A DNA stretch of 64,000 nucleotides from Collybia mongolica (GCA_013420905.1 JAAXNY010000004.1:1550001-1614000), one strand, 5' to 3'. Shown: positions 38,273-49,862, numbered from the stretch's first letter. Numbers and translations: made by a program. Notes: generated by a model from the letters alone, not told the origin.

Positions 38273-39292
38273 ATGAAAGCCATTTCTACTGCTCAGCACA
38301 ATACTGTTGTTTCTCTCCTCAATGAGGGCTATTCTCAGCATCAAATCAAGGAGAAAACTGGTCTAGGGAAGGGTACCATCAGTAGGATCAGCAAAGATGT
38401 GGATGGAAACAAAGAAAACAACCTTGGTGGCCGCCCCTCCAAGCTGTCTGTTCGTGACAAACAGTCAATTATTCGTCAAATCAAGTCAGGGAAGCTTGAT
38501 AATGCAGTTCAGGCTACCCAATTCATCAATGGCATCATCCCCAATCCTGTCACACCCCAGACAGTCAGAAATGCACTCAAGGAAAATCAATTTTATGCTG
38601 CTACAAAGAGGAAAGCTCCTCTTCTCAAACGAGCCCATCGCATCCGGCGTCTCCAGTTTGCAAAATATCATGAAAGCTGGACTGTGGAGGACTGGAAAAG
38701 GGTTCTATGGACAGATGAGACCAAAATCAATAGGATTGGGTCAGATGGAAAGGTTTATGTCTGGAAACAAAGGGGAGAACCACCATCTGATAGAACAACA
38801 TCACCTACTGTCAAACATGGAGGAGGAGGAAACCTCATGGTATGGGGTTGTATGGGGTGGAATGGAGTGGGAAAGCTCATAGAGGTGCAGGGGAACATGG
38901 ACAAGGTTCAATACTGTGAAATTTTGGAGAGTGGAGTTCAGGAAAGTTTTGAGAAGTTGGAAATGGTGGATGGCGAGTGCTACTTTCAGCAAGATAACGA
39001 CCCCAAACACACATCTGGACTGGCCACACAGTGGTTTGAAGACAACAACATTCAAGTCCTTGGCTGGCCTGCCCAATCCCCTGACATGAATCCAATAGAA
39101 CACCTTTGGGAACATCTCAAGCGCCGTCTTAAAGAATATCCGACACCACCCAAAGGAGTACATGAGTTGTGGGATAGATTGGCTGAAGAGTGGGGTGAAA
39201 TTCCACCAGAGGTATGCCAAAACCTGATAGAAAGTATGCCCAGGCGGATACAAGCAGTTATAAAGGCAAAAGGTGGTCATACAAAGTATTAG
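38273..39292 (+). CDS. Tc1-like DD34E transposase
   Basis: The 339-residue ORF starts at ATG 38273 and is uninterrupted. The N-terminal part has a helix-turn-helix (SQHQIKEKTGLGKGTISRI) and a GGRPSKL linker similar to the GRPR hook of Tc1 transposases. The catalytic triad is D148 (LWTDETK), D241 (FQQDNDPKHTS) and E276 (SPDMNPIEHLWEHL). The D241-E276 spacing is 34 residues, as in the Tc1 group. The protein cuts at TA sites and moves the element by a DNA intermediate. With intact TIRs and ORF this copy could still be active; that is inference. Confidence 0.95.
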   Translation: MKAISTAQHNTVVSLLNEGYSQHQIKEKTGLGKGTISRISKDVDGNKENNLGGRPSKLSVRDKQSIIRQIKSGKLDNAVQATQFINGIIPNPVTPQTVRNALKENQFYAATKRKAPLLKRAHRIRRLQFAKYHESWTVEDWKRVLWTDETKINRIGSDGKVYVWKQRGEPPSDRTTSPTVKHGGGGNLMVWGCMGWNGVGKLIEVQGNMDKVQYCEILESGVQESFEKLEMVDGECYFQQDNDPKHTSGLATQWFEDNNIQVLGWPAQSPDMNPIEHLWEHLKRRLKEYPTPPKGVHELWDRLAEEWGEIPPEVCQNLIESMPRRIQAVIKAKGGHTKY

Positions 39293-39308
39293 ATAGAAAA
39301 TTAATAGA

Positions 39309-39519
39309 GGGTCAAAAAACTGCCCCAATGAGTAATCATTTTGTTTGGCCTATAGCTTAATGGGTTTTGATCCAAATCACATGATCCAGGGTCCATTGGA
39401 AAGCCACGATGTCATAGTATCTTACATAATTACCCCAGGTCCCCTGCTTATGTCAGCACTTCATACCATATTGATCTTTCAAAAATGTACAAACATTGGG
39501 GCAGTTTTTTGAGCCACTG
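39309..39519 (-). repeat. Tc1 right terminal inverted repeat (211 bp)
   Basis: This is the inverted partner of 37912-38122. The inner edge carries TCAAAAAACTGCCCCAAT (39312-39329) and the outer edge its reverse complement. Confidence 0.95.
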
Positions 39520-39521
39520 TA

Positions 39522-41005
39522 ATGCAGATGCTCCATGGGGAATGAGAGGCCTCATTGGCAGCGCTCTTCAGTGATGTGGTGCGGTCTTTCATGAATTCCT
39601 CGCGGTGATCACTGCCCTTAGGTGGGGGGGTGACAATGTCATAGACAATGCGACCAGGGAACAGGTCCTTGGGGCACATGCCTGGTTGGTTGAGTGGGTG
39701 GACAGGGTCCAGATCCAGGGAAGAGAGGCCAAGGTTAGACCAGGCCTCTACGATGGGCAATACTAGTTTACCGAGCCTACGGCTTGGGTTGCAGGCATTG
39801 AGGGTCTCAACAGAGAATTTGTGGTTCCCATCAATGAGGCGTCGAAAGGCGTGTGAGGCCTGGAGTGCACGGGAGCGGACATGACTCCTTTCCACCAGCT
39901 TTCTGACATGGAGGTGGATAGGGGGTATGCCTGTGAGGGTCTTGCCAGCCCCGTTTGGGGATGTCTTGAAGGCACCAGTGATCCAAAGGCACGCTCGTCT
40001 TTGCATCTTCCGGAGGTTATCGAGAGGGCCTGCCATGCGGGCCCCTTCGTACATCCAAAGCCTGCTCCCATATGTAGCGATGGGAAGAACACAGGCTCGG
40101 TATAGCATTCGTTTGTGCTTGGGCCTAAGTCTGTGCACCGAGTTGCCAAGGGAGAGCATAGCCTTTACAGAGGTGAGGGCTTTGTTTGTGTATCGTTTGA
40201 CGTGCTCTCTGAATGTGAGGGGACGGTCAAAGAAGAATCCGAGGTAGCGCCAAATGGTGCCAGGGCGGAGGGGGGTGTCCCCAGTATATGGGGCATAGCC
40301 AAGGTCGATGTCAGGGTTGATATCACTGTGTTTTTGAGAGAAGTGGAATGACTCTGACTTGCTGTGTTCAAGAACCAAATCCATAGCCTGGGTGAGCTCA
40401 AATACGACTTTGTAGGCCCCTTTGAGCTTAACAAGGTTCTGTTCGAATGTGTCCGACTGCACTATAATGGTGCCATCGTCCACATAGGAAATTAGTGAAG
40501 CTATGCGGACCCTCCATTCGAATTCTTGAGGAGGGGTGCGAGGCATAGGGCAGAGAGGATGGGGGACATGGCGGAGCCCTGTCCCAGACCCACGCTGGAT
40601 GGGAAGAGCGGGGACACTTTGTCGTCCCATGCGTATCTAGTATGACAATCAACAAGGTATGACCTGAAGAACGCAACCACTTCTGGTGCGAATCCCTGTC
40701 TCTTGAGGATGTGTAAGAGGACCTCGTGGTTTATGGATGGGAAGAACTGAGCTAGGTCAAAAGCAACGACGCTCGTCTTGAGTTTGGCACGCCATCCTGA
40801 GCGGACAACGTGTGTGAGAAAGCAGCCAGCATCCTTGGTGGAGTTCTGATGGACTCCTCTGAACTGATTGGGGTGAAAGTACACCATGTTGAGCAGCTTC
40901 AAACTGCATCCTGGTGGACAACATTTTCTCTAGAAGTTTGCCCAGTGTGTTCAATAGAACTATTGGGCGAAACGACTTGGGAGTGTCATACAATGGTTTA
41001 CCTGG
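39522..41005 (-). pseudogene. LINE ORF2, reverse transcriptase domain (frameshifted)
   Basis: The RT starts with KSFRPIVLLNTLGKLLEKML just below the solo LTR. A shift follows, then motif A (FDLAQFFPSINHEVLL) and motif B (GLGQGSAMSPILSALC). After another shift near 40540 comes motif C (ISYVDDGTII), with thumb-like sequence (WRYLGFFFDRPLTFREH, KRMLYRACVLPIATYG) to 39522. The YVDD box is intact. At least two frameshifts inactivate the copy. Confidence 0.85.
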
Positions 41006-42220
41006 TGAAAGGGGGCTCCTGGGCTATAAGTGTGCTGATGCTATGAAATGTAATCCCTTACACACACACACCAAACCTAACAATCAACACATGAACAGTA
41101 GGAATCGCCTGTTTTGAGTTCGGGTTCAAGTGCTTAGAAGCACTAAGCTTTGAATAGTACTAGCCAAAGCCCTTTCCAATGATCTCTCAACGGGTTTGAT
41201 TTAGACAAAAGCTTCAACACAGGTTTAAAAACCTACTAGGTATATTTATAATATCTATCGATCCAATAGACTGAGTACCAAGTGTACGTTCAATTATTAA
41301 TGATCCCAAGCGGATCTATAAGTCCAAGCGACTTATCAAACAATACAGTGCCAAGTGCACTAAGGCCAAGTGCCTAGTAATTCCAACAGACAATACGGTA
41401 CTAAGTTCCAAGTGAACTAAATTTCTTTAATTCTGTGGTTCTTCAATCAATTCCAATCAAGACACGTTGAAGCAATCTGATCCTTAATTTGGGCACGCAA
41501 TAGTGTTTTAACAAATGTGATTTGTATACTCTATAGTAGCGCGAAGTGGGGGCAAGATTCCTTGCCTTAGCGCTACTCATCTACAGTCTATTTATAGTGT
41601 ACAAACTAAATATCATATGGAATTGTAAATTTTACACGGAACCACGCTCCTGCGCGCCAAGGATCTGTATTCAATGCTGATGCGTCCTCTACAACTTGGC
41701 CACGCGCCATGCATGCCAATTATGCCGTTTACTGGTTACTTATCAAATATTGAAAGAGCTGGCTAAACTCTTATCAAGTCCCGACCGCGTGCTTTGTTAT
41801 TTAAAACAGCGCGGCACTGTCATTTACTCCTCCTGATTGTCCCGGTTGCTATTCACGGGGTCCCGTTGCTTCCGGTAGTTAACACCAAGTACCCCTGACT
41901 AGGATCGGGTTGTGCAAGTCCCGAATTTACAATTACTTCTCCTATTAATGATGATCCCCGGACTAATGATATCATACTACAACGGTTACTTATGAACTAA
42001 GACACCGAGGTTGTAACCGGGCATGGTGAATAGGACTAATAATAGACCGTACTCATAGTCCTCTGTACTGATAGTGTATTATCCATTAGACTAGTTCACT
42101 CTGATTAGCCATCTTGGAGCTCGACTCTAATCCTTTATTACCATTTACTTGGTTATTAGAAATGATACTAATAGCCTTACTTGTTGACTTTATAAGTGCA
42201 AACAATTTCGGGCCCTATCA
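41006..42220. mobile_element. Solo LTR-like insertion (1215 bp) inside the LINE
   Basis: The insert begins TGAAAGGG and ends CCCTATCA, short inverted ends of the TG..CA type. It breaks the LINE frame between VIPKP and GKPLYD, which read together in LINE RTs. The flanks are CCTGG on the left and CCGG on the right, consistent with a 5-bp duplication from which one copy lost a base. There is no coding capacity, so it looks like a solo LTR left by recombination. The element family is unknown. Confidence 0.75.
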
Positions 42221-43746
42221 CCGGCTTGGGTATGACCACCGTAACGGATGCTTTAAACTCGGCAGGCCAATGGCCTGACGAGAGGCAAGCGTTTGCAAGC
42301 CACAAGAGTAGTTTGCTGCACAGGTCATCTTGGATGATCCGTTTAAGGTGGCGCCATGAGATGTGATCTGGCCCAGGGGCGGATCAATTCAAGGTGCCTG
42401 AAAGGGCATCCGACATCTCAGCAGCAGAGTAGGGGACCCACACCCGCGTTGTGGGTGAGGTCCAAGTGTTGCCCAGCTTGTCAAGGTCAATTGGCCTATC
42501 AATAGCTGAGTTGAAGGTGGAGTGCAATGCGTTCCATAGCAACTCTGTGGTGCTGCATGGCATGCCTTGGTATGAGATAGCCTCGACCGGGGGTGTCTTG
42601 CGTGGGCCTACCCAGTCCATGAGATCCCATGGTCTGAGGTTAGTATTAGCAATTTTGTCGATGCGTTCGTCGAAGTGCTTTCGTTTCGCTCTATGCGTGG
42701 CGGCCTTGAAGGCCTTCCAGTCCTCTGGGAGATCAGAGCTCATGGCCTCAGACCTCGTCCGGGCGCAGTCCGAGTCCCACCAAGACTTAGACCGGGCGCA
42801 AGCCTGGTTAGTCTTAGCGTGATGGGACCACGCCATTTCAAAGCCCTTAGCTATTGCCTGAGCAACTAGTTGAGTTTGTTCCACTGATGAGACGTCAGGG
42901 ATTTGGATGAGCCTGAGAAGTGAACACACTTCCGCGAGGAAAGCAGTCTCTTCTTTGGAGTCGATTTTGATTGACATCTTCCCTTTGGGGAACTCAACCC
43001 TAAGGGGGATGTCTAGGAGTAGAGGAAAGTGATCAGGTTCACCCTTATCACCTATCGGCAGGTCGGCTGTGTAACCCCGGAATGCCGGGACAAACACAAG
43101 GTCAAGGACCGAGCCACGCAGGGCCGAATTATACGGCCAATGTGTGACCCACCCCAAGGGGGGGGGCAATCTGCTCAAGGCTGAGGGCGGCCGCGCACTC
43201 CATGAGCCTGTTGGCCATGGGGTGCTCATGATTGAGGGTAGCATCCCAATGCGCTGAGGGGCAATTAAAATCACCCCCCATATAGCTAACATCGGGGAAC
43301 TCATCCAGGTGGTCTTCGAGGAATCGGACTGCTGATCCATTCTCATCTGAGTAGACATTCATCAAATGCACTGGGCCAAGGTGCCCTCGAACAGTGATGA
43401 GCATGACGTTGCAGTGGTTAACAACGTCCGATCGGAGCTTAGGTTTCACCGAGCGGATAGCTCGGTTGACATAGGCCATGACGCGCGGCCAATCTTTGGC
43501 AGTGTCGAACCCTTTGGGGAACATGGGAATCCAGTCCGGGTGGACGGGGGGTCCCCTGATGGGGACCCCGTCTTTTTCGGTCAAGGAGGCTGTATACCGT
43601 ACAGTGGCCCATGGCAGCTCCTGCAGGAAGAGAATGTCAGTGACATCCTTGCGGCGTTCTAACAAGTCAACTGTCCAGTGTCGTTTGCGCCTGACATTTT
43701 GGCAGTAGGTTCTGAGCGTATTTACATTACAAGTTGTACTAGACAT
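42221..43746 (-). pseudogene. LINE ORF2, APE-type endonuclease (frameshifted)
   Basis: From 43746 the frame reads LRTYCQNVRRKR, LFLQELPW (Glu site), MNVYSDENGSAVRFLEDHL and GGDFNCPSAHWDAT (Asp/Asn site). A run of Gs near 43150 shifts the frame. The second frame continues PPPLGWVTHWP, LDLVFVPAF and GEPDHFPLLLDIP (the Asp-His pair) to a stop at 42384, then VIPKP up to the solo LTR. These are the catalytic blocks of apurinic-type LINE endonucleases that nick the target. Confidence 0.85.
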
Positions 43747-43789
43747 TAATCAAGTAACTTTTTGTCGAAACACTCGAGTACCCTCCCTG

Positions 43790-45576
43790 TGTCCTTGGAG
43801 CCTGTCTCCTGTAACGGTGGGGAAGGGGGTATTAGCAGATGGTGCGAAGCGTAAGAGCTTGTCACCTACCTTCTGGGCAGTGTACTTGGCCGCTAGCCAC
43901 TTGGCATCATAGCGGTGTTTCCAAAAGGAACACTTCCTGTTGTCAGACTCATGGGCAAGGCCACAGTTGACGCATCAGGAGGCATGGGGGCACTTATGAC
44001 CTGCTGGTGTTGCAAGTCTCGGTGGGGTGGCCTTGGAGGCGGCCTTGCAGCATGCCGCTAGGTCGCGGTGATTGCAGGCGTCATGAGGTCTGCCACAGTA
44101 GGAGCACAGTTGAGCTCTGAAGGGACAGACCTCCTTGCGGTGGCCAAACCTCCAGCACTTTGTGCAGATAGGGACCCCTATTTGCTTGTCAGCAGGCAGG
44201 ATGGTCAAAGACTGGGACCCAAGCATGAAGCTCTTGTTCCGAAGGCTGCGGAGGTGGGTGCCTCCACGAGAATCATAAATGTCAAAGAACACAGTGCATG
44301 AGTCTGACGTTTTGGAGTTTCTGACCACGTGGGGGAGCACCCCTTGGTACAGATGGATTGCACCTTTCCATTTGCAGGTTTCAAGGATAGTCTTGACCTC
44401 CAATGGAGTGATGGGAATGGGCTTCCCGGTTTCGTCATATGTGACAGTCGTACCAAAGAAGGGAAAGTTGGGGATGTGGAGGAAGGTCTTGGAGGACCCG
44501 ACCTCAACCCATGTCTCTGTATCAGCCCCTCAAGCCTCCTTTGCCTTGGCGTTTAAGAACTGGTAGAGGACCTGGAGATTGTCTTCGGAAGGCACAGAGT
44601 CCATGACAAGGGACAAACCCCCAAGATGGTTCCGTGTTTCTACGACGGCGCAGATGGTTCGGTGATTAGAACCAAGAGTACTGTTGATCATTGGTATAAC
44701 AGGAGTGTCGTCCCAGTACACCGGCGGAGAACAGAAAACCATAACTTCTTTCCAAGAGGAGCCGTGGGTGGTGGAACGCTTCACGTTGGCGCGAGCTCGT
44801 TCAGCATTTGTGTGGGAGATGGCAGCCCCGCCCGCAACAATCTGTTGCGCTTGGACAATGGATGCATTGGGAGCCAAGGGGAACAACTTGGCCATTTGGA
44901 CTAGTCCCTCCACCGTGGCAGCAGCGCCCTTTCTCCTCTTGGAAGGGGGAGGTTGGGGGAGAGAGGCAGCAGCAGCTGCTGTAGATGCAAACGAGGCTGG
45001 GGTTGGCCTAGGGGGGGGAGGTGGAGGCCGTCTGGATGACCGAGCCGGGATAAGCTTCCTTTGGGGCCTGCGGAGACCTGCAGGGTCAGAGGTAGCATTG
45101 GACGAATGGGGGGGCCGCTGCCCTGATCCAGGGGGACCGTACTTAGGGGCAGGGGGAGCGTCAGGGGGGAGCTGGCTCCGAAGGCTGTCGATGACCTGTT
45201 GTAGGGTGGTGACTTGAGAGGTCCCATTGGCAACATGCCGGATGAGGCTGATTTCAGAGGCCGAGTATACAACCTGGAGGAGCTCAGTGGCAAAGGTGTC
45301 AGTGAGGTGTGCAGGGACGCAATATCCCTTTTCAGTCCAGAGGTTCATAAGCTCTGTTGTGTTGTGGAGTGATGAGGTAGCCGCCTGGACGTCCACCTCC
45401 ACCGATTCTTTCGAACCGGTTGGGAGGAAGGCATCAGCAGGGTCGTCAAAGCTCTCCTGGAAGGAGTTCATCTCCACCCCCTCCAAGGTTTCCTCTCGGT
45501 CCTGGGGGGGTGGGGCTGGGGCTTTGCCTTTGGTGGACAACAGTGTAATGGTGTCGTCGTCTGCTGCAGTGTCCAT
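43790..45576 (-). pseudogene. LINE ORF1 with three CCHC knuckles (two in-frame TGA)
   Basis: One frame is open from 45576 apart from TGA at 44532-44530 and TGA at 43977-43975. It encodes an acidic start, a Pro/Ala-rich stretch, a KRRKG basic patch and an RNA-binding-like region. Three zinc knuckles follow: CTKCWRFGHRKEVC, CSYCGRPHDAC..., and, after the second TGA, CVNCGLAHESDNRKC. The third knuckle beyond the stop shows the TGA is a later mutation. ORF1 proteins coat LINE RNA. Confidence 0.8.
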
Positions 45577-45902
45577 CGGAGTGGAGGAATCCGCCTCCGA
45601 TGCAGGTGCAGGTGTGGGTGGTCAAAAGAAGACCCATTGTGCAATAGTAGGGAGGCCCGGGGGTCTCTGAGGAGTTGTGCTCCTGGATGGAGCAGGGGAG
45701 GAGGACCCACAAAGATAGTTGCAAATGTCCGGTGGTTTCGAGGCACGTTCCGCCGATCGCTGGGATCGGCCAGGTGGATTGTCTTTGCCCATGTCAGAGG
45801 CACGGGGCTTGGTTGGTAGAGTGTTATCGGGGGTGATCTAGGGCAGCAGGGTGCGTAGAACGACGGTGGTTGTGCACGTCGTGGTAACAAGTCAAGAAGC
45901 AA

Positions 45903-48612
45903 TGGATAATCACACTCACCAACACCAACTCTTATCTCAGAGGCCGTCCATCCCATGTTCCCGATGACCAACTGTGAGACCACATCATTGCGTGTTTTAC
46001 AGACCGGCTTCGCCAAGCCTATCGCTCTGCCGACTTGCATGACCTTCTACTGTCCATTGAGGATTTCGACACGTGGGTGAAGGAAGTAACGCGTATCGAC
46101 GACAATCTACAGGCCCAACGCAATTGTGCACAAAGCAATTGGTTAGAATCCTATGCCCAGTTCGGCCTACGTGGACACAATGTTGTGAACATGACACAGT
46201 CCCTCCTTGTCCCTCCCGCTGCTGCCCCCCCTGCATCTTCCTCAAACAACGCCTCCAATCCTTTTGCCAACTTGAAACCTTTGACTCCAGATGAACGCGC
46301 GCTCCTCATTGCTCATCATGGTTGCTTCAAGTGCTGAGCTTTCTATGTAACTCATCTTCGTTCCAAGTGCGATGTTACCCCGACGGCCCAAGACTGTTCT
46401 AATGTCAATCCTGTTTTTGCTGCCAAAGCCCGTGCAACTTGGGTCTTGAATGGCTCACCGACTCGTAATGCACCCGCCTCGGCTGGCCTACCCAACGTTG
46501 CAGCGTCCACCACCCCTGTTGTCGCCGCCGTGTTCGAGCAGGAGCATGCCAGCGATGAGGGTTTTGAGCTCTCCGACAGCTACGGTGGTAATGAGTACAT
46601 TGATCATTTTTCTGAACCACTCCCACGTCACCTTTTCTGGGACTGTGTTATTGATTCCCATGTATCCGATTACCCTGTTCCTGTTCATGCGCTTATTGAC
46701 CATGGCGCGCCCCCAGTTCTGATTTCTAGGTCCCTTGTGCAACGTCTTCAGCTCCAGCCTTGACTGCTTTGTAAGCCTCTCGACTTCTCCAGTGCCTTTG
46801 ACTCTATCCCAAACAATTTCGAACCCGCTTCACACGACTCCGCCACTTCAACTGCCTTCACCGAATACGTTAGAATCACCATATCTTCTCCCAACTTTGC
46901 ATGGAAATCACGTGCTCTTAACGCCATTGTTTCTCCCTCCCTCAATTGCAACCTTATTCTCGGACTGGACTTCCTTGTCAGTAATACAATTGTTGTAGAT
47001 GCACATGCACGTACTGTTGTTGTTAAATCGACGGGTTTCGATTTACTACACCCTCCTGATCCTAAGCTGCCCCGTGTTATACCCGTCCTATCCCCATTCA
47101 AGCGGCGTCTTTCCGAAGCACACACCATCAGGTCGGGGCAGCATGAAACCCACAAATTACGGAAGGACATCCACACTGAGCTTCGAACGCTGTTCGCAAA
47201 GCACCCCGATAAATTCTGCATGAAGCGGTATACCACGGGCAACCGTAACCTCATTGCTTCAGTTCAAACAAAAATTCGCCAACTAGCCGCCCTCAACGTT
47301 CTCTTAAAGCTCAACAAGAAGTTTAAGGCTGACTTTCCTGACCGGTTCCCGCACAACATTCCACATGTCCGTGATTTACCCCACTCGGTGTACCACAACA
47401 TTGAGATCACATCAGGTGCTAGTATCACAATGTCTCATGCTTACACCTGCCCACGTAAGTTCCGTGATGGGTGGAAGACCCTCATTGACCAACATGCAGC
47501 AGCAGGTCGTATTTGTCCTTCCTCATCAGCATACACCCCTCCCTCGTTCATTGTCCCCAAATCAGATCCTACTGTCCTGCCCCATTGGGTAAATGACTTT
47601 TGAGTGCTTAACCGGATTACAGTGCCGGACAACTATCCTTTGCCTTGCATTGACGACATCTTGGCAGATGCCGCGAAGGGAAAAATCTGGGGTAAAATTG
47701 ACATGACCAATTCCTTTTTCCAGACGTTGGTCAACCCTGAGCACATTAAGTACACCGCCACCTTAACCCCCTTTGGCCTATGGGAGTGGGTTGTTATGCC
47801 CATGGGACTTTGGAATTCTCCTGCCACGCATCAACGCCATGTTACCATGGCCTTGAAGGCTTTTCTCAGGAAATCCTGTTATGTATACCTGGACGATATT
47901 ATCATCTGGTCTGACTCCCTTGAAGATCACAAGTGAAATGTCACGAATATCCTTCAAGCCCTACGCGATGCTGAGCTGTACTGTTCTTTGAAGAAATCTA
48001 TGTTGTTTGCGACGGAGATCGATTTTTTGGGCCACCATATCTCGGCGCGAGGGATTGAGGCTGATAATTCGAAGGTTGAGCGTATACTTAATTGGCCAGC
48101 GCCCAGGTCCGCCAAAGACGTACGTCAATTTCTAGGACTCATGCACTACATATCTGTGTTCCTACCTAGACTTGCCGAGTACACTGCGGTGTTGTCTCCT
48201 CTCACAAAGAAGGAGTGTAACTGTGAATTCCCCCCCTGGGACTCAGAACATCAATATGCATTCAAGGCTATCAAACGCCTAGTGGTCTCGTGCGAATGCT
48301 TGACCACAATCAACCACAAGAATCTGGGGGACAACAAAATATTCGTAACTTGCAATGTTTCACAACAATGCACCGGTGCTGTCCTCTCCTTTGGACCTAC
48401 ATGGGAGACTGCAAGGCCAGTGGCTTTCGAGAGCCGCCAGCTCCATGGGCCTGAGCTCCACTATCCAGTCCATGAACAGGAGCTCCTTGCGATTATGCGC
48501 ACCTTGAAACACTGGCGTTGCGACCTCCTAGGGACGCATATCAACATCCAGACCGATCACAGGACCCCCAAAAACTTTGATACACAGAAGGACCTATCCA
48601 AACGGCAAGCCC
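45903..48612 (+). pseudogene. Degenerate Ty3/gypsy element, right part (gag C-term, protease, RT, RNase H)
   Basis: 45903-45917 is the second 15-bp duplication. Gag continues with TNTNSYLRGRPSH and a knuckle-like CFKC..F...H...C. A protease-like ALIDHG site follows near 46700. RT begins near 47200 with WKTLIDQ, WGKIDMTNSFFQT, LWEWVVMPMGL and CYVYLDDIIIWSDS, then FLGHHISARGIE. The RNase H/tether part ends at DLSKRQAR near 48612. In-frame TGA codons occur at 46335, 46761, 47601 and 47934, each where Arg is expected or fits. The RNase H first Asp is Asn (VTCNVS). Integrase and the 3' LTR are absent: the element is cut by another repeat. Confidence 0.85.
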
Positions 48613-49843
48613 GATCTCAACAATCTGGCCTTTGAGCAGGGTGGCAATCTTTGCCATCCCCCATGCTAGGAGCTCCACATCCTCTGGAACGCCGTTAATG
48701 TGGAACAGGTCCACTTCTTCGGGATATTCAGTGAGAAGCTTTCTTGCTGATGGCAATTGCAACTTGTTGTGTCGCCAGTATGTCTGGCTGAGCTCCCTCC
48801 ATGCTCGGTGTACCTGCTTGCTTGTGACTCGTGGATAGGCTGTTTGGACCTTGGACACCATTGCAGCTGGTGTCAACCACTCCACTTGCTCCTCGATCAT
48901 CCTCAATGCCTCAGGCGGCATGGAGACATCAACATAAAGTATGTGTTTCACATGATGCTGAAGGTTAACTGATATAAAAAGGCCCTGCCTTGTTCTTTTT
49001 GCAGGAGATGACGAGGTGGCTCTGACATGGGTACCGCTTCATCCCCACATGATCCCGATGCTTGACCCCTGGTTTTTCTGATGGCTTTGCCTTCTTCTTA
49101 TGGGCTTCATCTTGGCTACACCAGAAGCAGGATCGGTGTCCGCTTTTCAAGACCTTATTGTCCTTGACACTAGATGTACCATAGTGAGAAGCTCATACTT
49201 ATCTCGCATACTTCTATGGACTCACATAAAACGGTATCCTGTCAGCCGCCATATCTCTTGGACAGCCATCGTGACATGCTGTTTTGGAGATATCAGAGGA
49301 TCTTCTTTGACTGGGTATGTTGCATAGAAGTCAACATGACTGCTGGCTTTGAAGCTTGCCCTCAACACATCAAAGAAGTCTTCTGCCTCACAAAAGTTTT
49401 CTGCAGCCTGCAACAGGGTGACACTATAGGTATGATCTCTATCTTTTTTGTTCATCACTCACAGATTCATCAGCATCACTATCCTCAGATTCCAGAATCG
49501 AGCCACAGTTATTGTGGTCGGCACGTTTTGAGATTGTCCCATGGCCCTCATTTTCCCAGTTTTCCACACGTGCATGTCGGGTGGGTCTCTCATCTGTTTC
49601 TAGGCCGCGTTCCCGTGCGCGTTTATCTCCTATAAGGGCCTGTCCACATTTTTTCCGAGCGCGTGAGGCCTTCTGGTTCTCCCGGTTGCGTTGTTGACAG
49701 TCTGGGCAGTGTTTCTGGGATGATTGGTTTGATATGACCTTTTTGCACCATGGTTTGGCACATTTTTTTGTCGTAGAGGTGTTTTCCATGACATGTAGGA
49801 GGAATTGTGTGAAAAAAAATGTGCCATTGGCCACAGTCATCAC
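48612..49843 (-). pseudogene. MULE-like transposase gene, N-terminal fragment
   Basis: Minus-strand frames from 49783 downward give a small Cys-rich start (CAKPWCKK, CPDCQQRNRENQKASRARKK) and an acidic DSDADESVSDE stretch. FFDVLRASFKASSHVDFYATY and RSCFWCSQDEAHKKKAKPSEKPG (a FLYWCH-like DNA-binding part) follow, then MPPEALRMIEEQVEW and KLLTEYPEEVDLF, ending LKGQIVEI. This matches my memory of MULE-type transposase proteins common in mushrooms. The catalytic region, expected next, is missing because the sequence joins the Ty3 remnant at 48612. Frameshifts or unspliced introns separate the pieces. Confidence 0.6.
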
Positions 49844-49862
49844 ATGAGAATGTATTTGTCAT

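Larger units (their letters stand above)
37912..39519 (+). mobile_element. Tc1/mariner-family DNA transposon, apparently intact
   Basis: The 1608-bp element starts CAGTGGCTC and ends GAGCCACTG, with TA on both sides (37910-37911 and 39520-39521). Its two 211-bp terminal inverted repeats (37912-38122 and 39309-39519) differ at only a few positions. It carries one full-length transposase ORF. It sits inside the RNase H side of the LINE. Confidence 0.96.
36718..45902 (-). mobile_element. LINE (Tad/I-like, with RNase H), interrupted by a Tc1 element and a solo LTR
   Basis: A T17 tract at 36718-36734 marks the poly-A tail, and an exact 15-bp duplication flanks the element. Reading down from 45902: ORF1 with CCHC knuckles, then ORF2 with APE-type endonuclease, RT and RNase H. 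Removing the nested Tc1 element (37912-39519 plus one TA) and the solo LTR (41006-42220 plus its duplication) leaves about 6.35 kb. Domain order and the C-terminal RNase H fit the fungal Tad1/I group. Frameshifts and in-frame TGA codons show the copy is inactive. Confidence 0.92.

Noticed and set aside
38236..38276. Similarity of CTTCTTGACCTCTTACCACC near the Tc1 start codon to the retroposon 5' end at 28216 and to the LINE 5' end near 45895
   Set aside because: The match is about 25 bp with low-complexity words; by rough reckoning chance is not excluded in a window this size.
38801..39328. Minus-strand ORF of 175 codons in the Tc1 element
   Set aside because: It is a shadow of the intact DD34E transposase on the plus strand.
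44684..45217. Plus-strand ORF of 177 codons rich in Gly/Ala
   Set aside because: It is antisense to the LINE ORF1 proline-rich region; its composition is a mirror of that low-complexity sequence.
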